A stretch of DNA of 12,542 nucleotides from assembly GCA_937906975.1 (NCBI GenBank), contig CALCUN010000156.1:1-12542 (forward strand), in the 5' to 3' direction. The notes under the pieces were generated by a model, which worked only from the letters and a program-made list of their open reading frames with translations, ran no database searches and had not been told where the DNA came from. How positions within the stretch are numbered: the first letter of the stretch is position 1; the number at the start of each line of letters is the position of its first letter. The position numbers were made by a program, and so were the translations under genes. The DNA comes from an uncultured Bacteroidales bacterium. GTDB lineage: Bacteria; Bacteroidota; Bacteroidia; Bacteroidales; P3. Below, piece after piece: positions 7,497 through 12,542 of this stretch.

Positions 7497-8177
7497 ATGT
7501 CAATAAAAGATAATATTATAAGCTATAACAATAAGATAAACGGCAATGCGAGATTGATTGCTGTATCAAAAACAAAACCTGTTGAAGACTTACAACAAGC
7601 ATACGAAGCGGGGCAACGTCTTTTCGGTGAAAACAAGGCATTGGAAATGAGAGATAAACACGAGGTTCTTCCAAAGGATATAAAATGGCACTTTATTGGT
7701 CATTTGCAAACAAATAAAGTAAAGTATATTGCTCCTTTTGTGGAATTGATTCACTCGGTTGATAGTCTTAATCTTCTGACTTGTATCAACAAAGAGGCTA
7801 TAAAAAACAACAGAGTGATAGATTGTCTTTTGCAAATTGATATTGCTCACGAGCAAACTAAGTTTGGTTTGGAAGAATCAGAGGCTGATGCTTTGTTATC
7901 AAGTGAGGAATTTGCTAAGTTAGAGAATGTTAGAATTTGTGGCGTAATGGGAATTGGCTCTATCACAGATGACAAAAATAAAACAAAGGAAGAATTTCAT
8001 AACTTAAAGGAATATTTTTCTAAAGCTAAGGAAAAATTTTTCAAGTCTAAGACTTATTTTTCTGAAATCTCAATGGGCATGTCTGAAGACTTTGAAATAG
8101 CTCTTGAAGAAGGTGCAACACTTGTTAGAATAGGCAGTTCGATTTTTGGTGCAAGGGATTATACTTCAAAGATTTAA
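7497..8177 (+). CDS. yggS: PLP homeostasis protein, YggS/PLPBP family
   Basis: The product is 226 residues, the normal family size. It is a single-domain fold-type III PLP-binding protein that buffers pyridoxal phosphate in the cytosol; no enzymatic activity is established for the family. The PLP Lys is Lys25 in LIAVSKTKP (20-28). Further signatures are FGENKALEM, the stretch KWHFIGHLQTNKVKY, HSVDS, and the phosphate-binding end SMGMSEDFEIALEEGATLVR followed by IGSSIFGAR. I set the start at ATG 7497, not at an upstream TTG (7458), because the promoter -7 element lies between them and homologues begin with MSIKDNI-like sequence. Residues about 169-189 are three seven-codon units (NLKEYFS, KAKEKFF, KSKTYFS) that coincide with the dispersed 21-bp repeat. 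Confidence 0.95.
   Translation: MSIKDNIISYNNKINGNARLIAVSKTKPVEDLQQAYEAGQRLFGENKALEMRDKHEVLPKDIKWHFIGHLQTNKVKYIAPFVELIHSVDSLNLLTCINKEAIKNNRVIDCLLQIDIAHEQTKFGLEESEADALLSSEEFAKLENVRICGVMGIGSITDDKNKTKEEFHNLKEYFSKAKEKFFKSKTYFSEISMGMSEDFEIALEEGATLVRIGSSIFGARDYTSKI
8001..8063 (+). repeat. In-frame 21-bp repeat units inside yggS
   Basis: Three units start at 8001, 8022 and 8043. The second opens with AAAGCTAAG and the third with AAGTCTAAG, identical at these nine bases to the two unit types of the intergenic array at 4623-4706 and with the same exact 21-bp period. The first unit is diverged. The reading frame is kept because 21 bp is seven codons. Confidence 0.6.
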
Positions 8178-8232
8178 GTAAAAAATTTATTTTTTGGCGT
8201 AAAAGAATTGTATTAGATTGAAAATAAATTAG

Positions 8233-8240
8233 TACTTTTG
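8233..8240 (+). promoter_or_regulatory. -7 element (TACTTTTG) for the DUF3276 gene
   Basis: TACTTTTG fits TAnnTTTG and is 32 bp before the ATG at 8273. Candidate TTG triplets upstream (8208-8210, 8218-8220) are at 22 and 12 nt, so the -33 element is not convincing. Confidence 0.55.
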
Positions 8241-8272
8241 TAAAAAATAAATCATAAAAAAGACAGATTGTT

Positions 8273-8617
8273 ATGGATTTTGGAGAATCAAGAGAGAGAG
8301 AAAGAGAAGATGTTTTTTCCAAAGCTGTTAAAGCAGGGAAGAGAACTTATTTTTTTGACGTAAAAGAGACTAAACAAGGCGAAAAGTACCTTACTATCAC
8401 TGAAAGCAAAAGAAAATTCAATGGTGATGATGGTTCTTTTTCTTACGAAAAGCACAAAATATTTCTTTACAAAGAAGACTATGCTAAATTTCAAAACGCA
8501 TTGAACGGTGTTATCAATTTTATTGAAACAGGCGTAGAACCAATTTTTGAAGACGAAGCAATAAGTGCTGTTGAAGACGAATTTAATGCAGAAATCGAAA
8601 ACATTAAATTTGATTAA
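8273..8617 (+). CDS. DUF3276 / PUR-alpha-like single-stranded nucleic-acid-binding protein
   Basis: The product is 114 residues and cytosolic. It has the conserved Bacteroidota core KAVKAGKRTYFFDVKETK (17-34), YLTITESKRKF (39-49) and YEKHKIFLYKEDYAKF (58-73), the beta-beta-beta-beta-alpha PUR repeat in the same superfamily as the Borrelia protein BpuR. One PUR repeat is present, so it probably works as a dimer on single-stranded DNA or RNA. The N-terminus contains RERERE, encoded by an AG-rich simple repeat at 8289-8306, and the C-terminus is an acidic tail (95-114), which may compete for the basic surface. It has its own -7 element and a terminator directly behind it, so it is probably monocistronic although next to parA. 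The family assignment is confident; its target is unknown. Confidence 0.85.
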   Translation: MDFGESREREREDVFSKAVKAGKRTYFFDVKETKQGEKYLTITESKRKFNGDDGSFSYEKHKIFLYKEDYAKFQNALNGVINFIETGVEPIFEDEAISAVEDEFNAEIENIKFD

Positions 8618-8639
8618 TTAATAATTTGAAAAATAGTTC

Positions 8640-8670
8640 AAAAGCTGCTTTTGCTTAGCAGCTTTTTTTT
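8640..8670 (+). terminator. Rho-independent terminator after the DUF3276 gene
   Basis: AAAAGCTGCT (8640-8649) pairs with AGCAGCTTTT (8657-8666) around a TTTGCTT loop and runs into a T-tract ending at 8670. It separates the DUF3276 transcript from parA, whose ATG is 25 bp further on. Confidence 0.88.
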
Positions 8671-8695
8671 GCAAGAAAATTTTAAGATAAGATAG

Positions 8696-9463
8696 ATGGG
8701 TAAAGTAATTGCTATTGCAAATCAAAAAGGCGGAGTAGGAAAAACAACAACTGCCATAAATTTGAGTGCTGCTCTTGCAATATTAGAAAAGAAAACTTTG
8801 CTGATAGATGCAGACCCGCAAGCGAACGCATCATCGGGAGTAGGTGTTGAACAAGATGAGGTAAAAGCATCGGTATATGATTGTTTAATCAACGATACAG
8901 ATGTTAGAGAAGCGATAATACAAACATCAACTCCAAACCTTGATTTGCTACCTGCAAGCATTGACCTTGTTGGAGCTGAGGTTGAACTTCCTAAAATGGA
9001 AGATAGAGAAGAAAAACTAAAAAAAATCATTGCACCTATAAGAGATGAATACGATTATATCATAATTGACTGTTCACCTTCTTTAGGTTTAGTTACAATT
9101 AACGCCTTTACAGCAGCAAATAGCGTTGTAATACCTGTACAATGTCAATATTTTGCATTAGAAGGTTTAGGAAAACTATTAAATACCATTAAAATAGTTC
9201 AAACAAGACTAAACACAGAACTTCAAATTGAAGGAATACTTCTTACAATGCTTGACGCAAGACTTAGATTAAACAGACAAGTTGCAGAAGATGTGCGTCA
9301 TCATTTCAAACACATCGTATTTGACACTCTAATCTATAATAATATAAAATTAGCAGAAGCGCCTAGTCATGGAAAAAGCGTGATAATGTATGACGCAAGC
9401 TCGACAGGAGCAGTTAATTATATGAATCTTGCAAACGAAATCATAGAAAAAAACACTCTGTAA
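8696..9463 (+). CDS. parA: Chromosome-partitioning ATPase ParA/Soj
   Basis: The product is 255 residues, typical of small chromosomal ParA/Soj proteins without an N-terminal HTH. The deviant Walker A motif KGGVGKTTT is at 11-19, with signature Lys11 and catalytic-site Lys16. Walker A' is [10 protein letters not shown] at 35-44 and Walker B is [11 protein letters not shown] at 121-131. The conserved [10 protein letters not shown] and the C-terminal EAPSHGKSV are also present. ATP-dependent dimers bind the nucleoid non-specifically and are stimulated by ParB bound at parS, which moves replication origins apart. parB follows after 24 bp, and this order is standard for chromosomal par loci. No good TAnnTTTG promoter is visible between the terminator and the ATG, only TTTTTTTG, so the transcription start is unresolved. 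Confidence 0.96.
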   Translation: MGKVIAIANQKGGVGKTTTAINLSAALAILEKKTLLIDADPQANASSGVGVEQDEVKASVYDCLINDTDVREAIIQTSTPNLDLLPASIDLVGAEVELPKMEDREEKLKKIIAPIRDEYDYIIIDCSPSLGLVTINAFTAANSVVIPVQCQYFALEGLGKLLNTIKIVQTRLNTELQIEGILLTMLDARLRLNRQVAEDVRHHFKHIVFDTLIYNNIKLAEAPSHGKSVIMYDASSTGAVNYMNLANEIIEKNTL

Positions 9464-9487
9464 CAAATAAAAAAACAAGGGATTGAT

Positions 9488-10372
9488 ATGGCAATAAAGA
9501 AAACTCCAGCATTAGGAAAAGGATTAGAAGCATTACTTGGAAATATTGATACAAAAAATAGTAAGGATACAAACATCAGTTCTGTAACTGCCGAATTGTG
9601 TTACATACCTCTTGATAAAATAGATCCAAATCCAGACCAACCAAGGAAAGAGTTTGATGAAAACGCCTTAAATGAGCTTGCGCAATCAATAAAAGAAAGC
9701 GGAGTAATTGTCCCTATCACAGTTAAGAAAGAGGCAGATAGATATATTCTTATTGCGGGCGAGAGACGTTATCGTGCGAGCAAGATTGCCAATCTAAAAG
9801 AAATACCTGCCTATATCAAAATCGCAACAAAGCAAGAGATCATGGAGATGGCTCTTGTGGAAAACATACAAAGAGAAGACCTTAACGCAATAGAAATTGC
9901 ACTTTCCTTAAAAGCCCTAATAGAAGAGTGTGATTTGACACAAGAAAAGATGAGCGAGCGTATAGGAAAGAGTCGTTCCACAATCACAAACCATTTAAGA
10001 CTTTTAAAACTTCCAGCAGACGTACAATTAGCACTTAGAAACAATCAAATTTCTATGGGACACGCTCGTTGTTTAATTAACTTAGAAGACGAACTCGCAC
10101 AAATCAACATAGTAAACGACATTATAGAAAAAGATCTTTCAGTAAGACAAGTAGAACAAATAGTAAACAGACTGAAAGAAGAAGCAAAAGAACAACCAAA
10201 GAAAAAGGAAAAGAAAGCTCTACCTGACTTCCATAAAACACAAAAGGAAAATCTCATAAAGAAATTAGACACCGATATAGAAATAACACGTTCACAAAGA
10301 GGAAAAGGAGCAATAACCATATCGTTTAAAAACGATGCCGACTTTGAAAGAATAATATCGTTATTAGAATGA
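9488..10372 (+). CDS. parB: Chromosome-partitioning protein ParB/Spo0J
   Basis: The product is 294 residues. The N-terminal ALGKGLEALLG (8-18) is the ParA-interacting peptide. The CTP-binding ParB domain has IPLDKIDPNPDQPRKEF at 40-56, the box II motif GERRYRA at 91-97 and ENIQRE at 125-130. The helix-turn-helix for parS recognition spans about 150-171 (LTQEKMSERIGKSRSTITNHL). A lysine-rich linker near 230-245 leads to a short C-terminal dimerisation segment. The protein loads on parS as a CTP-dependent sliding clamp and partners ParA. I found no parS-like palindrome with CACGTG in the window. Its stop overlaps the next start by ATGA at 10369-10372, which suggests translational coupling. Confidence 0.96.
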   Translation: MAIKKTPALGKGLEALLGNIDTKNSKDTNISSVTAELCYIPLDKIDPNPDQPRKEFDENALNELAQSIKESGVIVPITVKKEADRYILIAGERRYRASKIANLKEIPAYIKIATKQEIMEMALVENIQREDLNAIEIALSLKALIEECDLTQEKMSERIGKSRSTITNHLRLLKLPADVQLALRNNQISMGHARCLINLEDELAQINIVNDIIEKDLSVRQVEQIVNRLKEEAKEQPKKKEKKALPDFHKTQKENLIKKLDTDIEITRSQRGKGAITISFKNDADFERIISLLE

Positions 10373-10899
10373 AGAAAACCTTAATTTTTTTCTTTACCTT
10401 ACTGATTTTTTCTTCGTGTTTATTTTCACAAAATTCGATAAAGAAACATTCTCCTCGCAAAGCAAGCACACTATCTGCTATCTTACCAGGAGCAGGTCAA
10501 GTTTACAATAAGCAAGCCTGGAAAATACCAATCATATATGCGGGTGCAGGAGTTGCAACCTACCTTGCTGTTAGCAATTATCAAAACACCCTTAAATTCA
10601 AAAACGAATATTACAACAGAATCAACAACAACACAGCAGATTTGTTAAGCGATTACGAAAAATATAGCGATGAGAGTATTCTATCTCTATATGATGCTTA
10701 CAACAAGAACTTTCAACTTAGCATAGTTGCGGGAGTTGCTGTTTATTTACTAAACATTATTGACGCAATGGTGTATGGGCATTTATACGAATTTAACATA
10801 GATGAAAATTTAAGTGCAAAGATTTCTCCATACTACCTACCTCCTACCACATTTAGCACACATAACATAGGATTTAATTTAAGTATAAAAATAAAATAA
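10369..10899 (+). CDS. DUF5683 membrane-associated protein, parAB-linked
   Basis: The product is 176 residues, beginning with an N-terminal signal sequence (MKKTLIFFFTLLIFSSCLFSQ). Cleavage after residue 20 is likely; the Cys17 context FSSC is a weak lipobox, so a lipoprotein is possible. The conserved DUF5683 core is present: STLSAILPGAGQVYNKQAWKIP at 33-54, followed by a hydrophobic helix IIYAGAGVATYLAVSNY at 55-71. A second helix is SIVAGVAVYLLNIIDAMVYGHL around 118-139. The family is restricted to Bacteroidota and is often encoded just after parB. Coupling of its start to the parB stop suggests that its dosage is tied to partitioning proteins, but its role is not known. Confidence 0.82.
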   Translation: MKKTLIFFFTLLIFSSCLFSQNSIKKHSPRKASTLSAILPGAGQVYNKQAWKIPIIYAGAGVATYLAVSNYQNTLKFKNEYYNRINNNTADLLSDYEKYSDESILSLYDAYNKNFQLSIVAGVAVYLLNIIDAMVYGHLYEFNIDENLSAKISPYYLPPTTFSTHNIGFNLSIKIK

Positions 10900-10914
10900 A
10901 AACATAATAAAGAA

Positions 10915-11259
10915 ATGAGAACACTCATCACAAACATCAAAAGCTTAGTTCAAGTAGAAGACCAAAAAAGAATTGCCGTATGCGGAGAAGCCATGGCAAA
11001 TCTAAATTGTATTGACAACGCTTACCTAATTATTGAAGGCGATCAAATAATTGACTTTGGTCAAATGAAGGATTTACAAGAAACCAACGCAGAAAAAATC
11101 GTAGATGCAAACAATCGCTTTGTCCTTCCTTCATTTTGCGATTCACACACACACTTAGTTTACGCAGGCTCAAGAGAAATAGAATACATAGACAAGATAA
11201 AAGGATTAAGTTACGAAGAAATAGCAAAACGAGGAGGAGGAATATTAAATTCAGCAAGA
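10915..11259 (+). pseudogene. hutI: Imidazolonepropionase, N-terminal fragment cut off at the chimeric junction
   Basis: About 115 codons of a gene that is normally about 410 codons long. The visible part matches HutI: an N-terminal beta-sandwich segment (residues 1-70), then VLPSFCDSHTHLVYAGSREIEY with the metal-binding His78 and His80, then GLSYEEIAKRGGGILNSAR at 97-115. HutI hydrolyses 4-imidazolone-5-propanoate to N-formimino-glutamate in histidine breakdown. After codon 115 the sequence no longer resembles the family, and the frame stops at a TGA at 11272-11274. The start lies 15 bp after the DUF5683 gene, so it appears to be the last visible gene of the parAB run. The break coincides with a phage-type ligase gene on the other strand. 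The true genome probably contains an intact hutI. Confidence 0.85.
11235..11259. other. Chimeric junction: 25 bp compatible with both hutI and a phage ligase gene
   Basis: Read on the plus strand this segment encodes the conserved GGILNSAR part of HutI. Read on the minus strand it encodes the conserved LAEFNIPP part of a COOH-NH2 ligase. To the left only the hutI frame is family-like; to the right only the ligase frame is. The 25-bp overlap is the length in which both families remain conserved, judged by eye. This is the pattern of a join through chance identity. Confidence 0.75.
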
Positions 11260-11420
11260 ATATTGTCGGTTTGAAGACCAAAACCCTTAGGCAATCCCTC
11301 AGTATGAGGAGCTTCCTTGCTTCCAGGAATTTTGTCAATAGCCGAAACTACTTTTTTGGTTTTCTTGTTAATCAAGAACAACTCTGGATCAGATCCAATA
11401 GTATAATGTTGTCTTAACAT
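11235..11420 (-). pseudogene. COOH-NH2 ligase (type 2, glutamine-synthetase-like fold), N-terminal fragment
   Basis: About 62 codons remain of a gene that normally exceeds 200. Residues 6-14 (YTIGSDPELFL) and 47-62 (FGLQTDNILAEFNIPP) are the N-terminal signatures of phage-type COOH-NH2 ligases, ATP-dependent enzymes related to glutamine synthetase that form amide bonds between a carboxylate and an amine. GSKEAPH at 33-39 is the usual middle element. After residue 62 the frame runs into hutI antisense and stops at 11211-11213, so nine terminal codons are junk. The ATG at 11418-11420 overlaps the end of the amidotransferase gene by 7 bp, so the two were probably made together. The family is typical of tailed phages and is often next to a peptidase C26 gene. 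Confidence 0.75.
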
Positions 11421-12034
11421 AATTTATCTAGTAAATTGTTTAACATCTCGAGAACTGGCGCTTCATCGCGCATCATTTCAGGATGACCTTGAATAGCCAA
11501 ACACTTGGGTTTACCTTCAACTTGGTAATATACCACTTCAGGTTCACATGGAGGTTCTTGAATACCATCACCTTCATAATAATCAGAGCGTCTTGAAGCA
11601 AAATACAAAACACTATAACTGTTTTTAGGAAGGTTGAATGGATACTGCATTTGGTGATGAGTTGAAGTTATTTCGTAACGTCTATCACTCATCCCATTAT
11701 AAATAATTTGATGAGTTCCAAACATAGCATGTCTGCTAACGTTTTGAATCAACTTACCTCCATTCATTACACATAAGAACTGTGAACCTCGGCAAATACC
11801 AAGACACAATTGGTCAGGTCTAACCTGCTCGAATATCTCTTTTTCCTTCAAATCACGAGCAATGTTAGAACTTGTAGTCATATGACGCTCACAACCATAC
11901 AAAGACGGATCTACATCCTCACCACCTGTGAACAAAACAATGTTTGCATCTTTTATATCTTCAACAAGTTGGTGATCTTTAATCCATCTACTGTAATACT
12001 TTGCGGGCCCTACGACGAATACCTTTTTTGTCAT
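11414..12034 (-). CDS. Class I glutamine amidotransferase / peptidase C26 (gamma-glutamyl hydrolase-like), phage type
   Basis: The product is 206 residues with the complete class I amidotransferase machinery: TGGEDVDPSLYG at 36-47, the nucleophile elbow LGICRGSQFL at 78-87 with Cys81, the HHQ element (STHHQMQ) in the middle, and the His-Glu pair IQGHPE at 181-186 (His184, Glu186). The elbow GICRGxQ and the TGGxDxxPxxY opening place it with the PuuD/peptidase C26 group, which hydrolyses gamma-glutamyl bonds, more than with biosynthetic synthetase subunits. It overlaps both neighbours: its start lies 47 bp inside the upstream gene and its stop overlaps the ligase start by 7 bp. Pairing with the ligase suggests opposing or sequential steps, one forming and one trimming gamma-glutamyl-type amides, as proposed for phage gene pairs of this kind. 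The substrate is unknown. Confidence 0.88.
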   Translation of the reverse strand: MTKKVFVVGPAKYYSRWIKDHQLVEDIKDANIVLFTGGEDVDPSLYGCERHMTTSSNIARDLKEKEIFEQVRPDQLCLGICRGSQFLCVMNGGKLIQNVSRHAMFGTHQIIYNGMSDRRYEITSTHHQMQYPFNLPKNSYSVLYFASRRSDYYEGDGIQEPPCEPEVVYYQVEGKPKCLAIQGHPEMMRDEAPVLEMLNNLLDKLC

Positions 12035-12458
12035 ATCCTTTTAATTTTCTTAGAATCTTAAAATTTGTAGAATAGTTACCAATCCTATTTTCAAAGTCAG
12101 CTTCCCAATCAAGACTTCTTATATCTCCTGAGGGTCTTTTAAACTTTTTATAAAGTTCTTCTGTACCTAGATAAACAGAATGAACTCTGCTTTCTCCAGC
12201 TTCAAAAACTTCATGCAAATGTTTAATAGTGACTTCTATACTAGGGTAATAGAATAAAGAGTGATTGCATCCCCATAAATCTTGGTAAGTGGCTGTAACT
12301 AAACTAAAAAGCTGTAAGAATCCCATGTGTCTAATATTAACACCATTAAGTTCTCCAAGATCTCTTAGTCTCAAAACATCCTTAGCCCATTCATTATAAG
12401 GAAACTCAAAAAATACACGAGAAAATGTTAAAACAAATTTATGTTTAATAATTATTTC
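11988..12458 (-). CDS. Uncharacterised phage-type protein, start unresolved
   Basis: The minus-strand frame is open from just after a TAA at 12459-12461 down to TAG at 11988-11990, about 156 codons. I do not recognise the family. The only conventional start I see is a TTG at 12372-12374, which gives 128 residues. However, the upstream codons read as plausible protein (KFVLTFSRVFFEFPYNEWAKD), so the gene probably starts further upstream. The frame is in register with the short ATG-initiated ORF at 12459-12533, and one stop codon separates them. The body is rich in aromatic residues (LFYYPSIEV, SVYLGTEELYKKF), with a basic C-terminus (KKGIRRRARKVLQ). Its 3' end overlaps the amidotransferase gene by 47 bp. 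Confidence 0.6.
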   Translation of the reverse strand, partial: EIIIKHKFVLTFSRVFFEFPYNEWAKDVLRLRDLGELNGVNIRHMGFLQLFSLVTATYQDLWGCNHSLFYYPSIEVTIKHLHEVFEAGESRVHSVYLGTEELYKKFKRPSGDIRSLDWEADFENRIGNYSTNFKILRKLKGYDKKGIRRRARKVLQ

Positions 12459-12464
12459 TTAGAT
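12448..12464. repeat. 17-bp direct repeat, copy 1
   Basis: ATAATTATTTCTTAGAT here matches 12501-12517 (ATAGTTATTTCTTAGAT) at 16 of 17 positions, 53 bp apart. This copy contains the in-frame stop codon of the minus-strand gene. Confidence 0.7.
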
Positions 12465-12533
12465 TGAATTTCTTACGGCTTCAGTTAAATCAATTTTATT
12501 ATAGTTATTTCTTAGATCTAAGTATTTAGCCAT
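12459..12533 (-). pseudogene. Short ATG-initiated ORF in frame with the downstream gene; likely its 5' end with an in-frame stop
   Basis: ATG at 12531-12533 opens 24 codons, MAKYLDLRNNYNKIDLTEAV then RNSI, ending in TAA at 12459-12461. The same frame continues into the uncharacterised protein. A single change of TAA to a sense codon would give one protein of about 180 residues that starts near the window edge. It could instead be a genuine small upstream ORF, or an error near a sequence end. Confidence 0.4.
12501..12517. repeat. 17-bp direct repeat, copy 2
   Basis: Partner of the copy at 12448-12464. On the minus strand it encodes DLRNNY in the short ORF. The 53-bp offset is not a multiple of three, so the two copies are read in different frames. 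Confidence 0.7.
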
Positions 12534-12542
12534 ATTACTTCA

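Noticed and set aside
8640..8695. Promoter for parA within TTTTTTTGCAAGAAAAT, similar to the serC TATCTTTGCAAGAAG context
   Set aside because: The octamer lacks the TA of TAnnTTTG, no TTG is at the right spacing, and the T-run belongs to the terminator; left unresolved.
8600..10915. parS site near parAB
   Set aside because: No palindrome with a CACGTG-type centre was found by eye here or elsewhere in the window.
11200..11300. Prophage attachment site at the host-phage boundary
   Set aside because: No tRNA end, integrase or flanking duplicated core is visible, and the boundary cuts two conserved coding sequences, which fits a chimera better.
11136..11417. Plus-strand Arg-rich 93-codon open frame across the junction
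   Set aside because: It is a shadow of hutI and of the antisense ligase and has no family-like content.
11988..11990. TAG stop recoded to glutamine, as in some gut phages
   Set aside because: Reading through would add only three codons before a TAA, so the site gives no evidence for or against recoding.
1..12542. CRISPR array, rRNA, tRNA or insertion sequence
   Set aside because: No spacer-repeat pattern, cloverleaf sequence, rRNA signature or transposase was seen.

Overview
The first ~11.25 kb looks like chromosome of an AT-rich member of the Bacteroidota, probably a Bacteroidales-type organism. Three things point there. Promoters follow the Bacteroidota -7 pattern TAnnTTTG (one with a TTG element 19 nt upstream), and Shine-Dalgarno sequences are absent. 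Several families typical of the phylum occur: DUF5723, DUF3276/PUR, DUF5683 after parAB, and the THUMP-like methyltransferase. The short SerA with Lys in place of the catalytic His, preceded by SerC, also fits.

Layout of the chromosomal part, left to right: a class I SAM methyltransferase on the minus strand, running off the left edge; a divergent pair encoding a large lipoprotein and a DUF5723 outer-membrane-type protein; a convergent GNAT acetyltransferase; a serC-serA operon for serine synthesis from 3-phosphoglycerate, closed by a bidirectional terminator; a minus-strand small membrane protein resembling DUF4234; divergent from it, yggS (PLP homeostasis); a PUR-like DUF3276 nucleic-acid-binding protein with its own terminator; then a tight run of parA, parB, DUF5683 and the first ~115 codons of hutI. 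The par genes handle origin segregation. The serine and histidine genes are housekeeping metabolism.

At about 11235-11259 the sequence changes identity. A 25-bp stretch is at once the conserved Gly-rich turn of hutI (plus strand) and the conserved EFNIPP region of a phage-type COOH-NH2 ligase (minus strand). To its left everything is host-like. To its right are overlapping minus-strand genes of phage character: an uncharacterised protein, a class I glutamine amidotransferase/peptidase C26, and the start of the ligase. The simplest reading is a chimeric join (assembly or illegitimate recombination) through 25 bp of chance identity. It does not look like prophage insertion.

The most unusual feature of the chromosomal part is an A-rich repeat with exact 21-bp period. 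It has two module types, AAAGCTAAG and AAGTCTAAG, and occurs at three places: antisense inside the methyltransferase 3' end, as four units between the GNAT gene and serC, and in frame inside yggS. The shared codon-level detail suggests DNA-level homology. The intergenic copy also forms phased A-tracts just upstream of the serC promoter.
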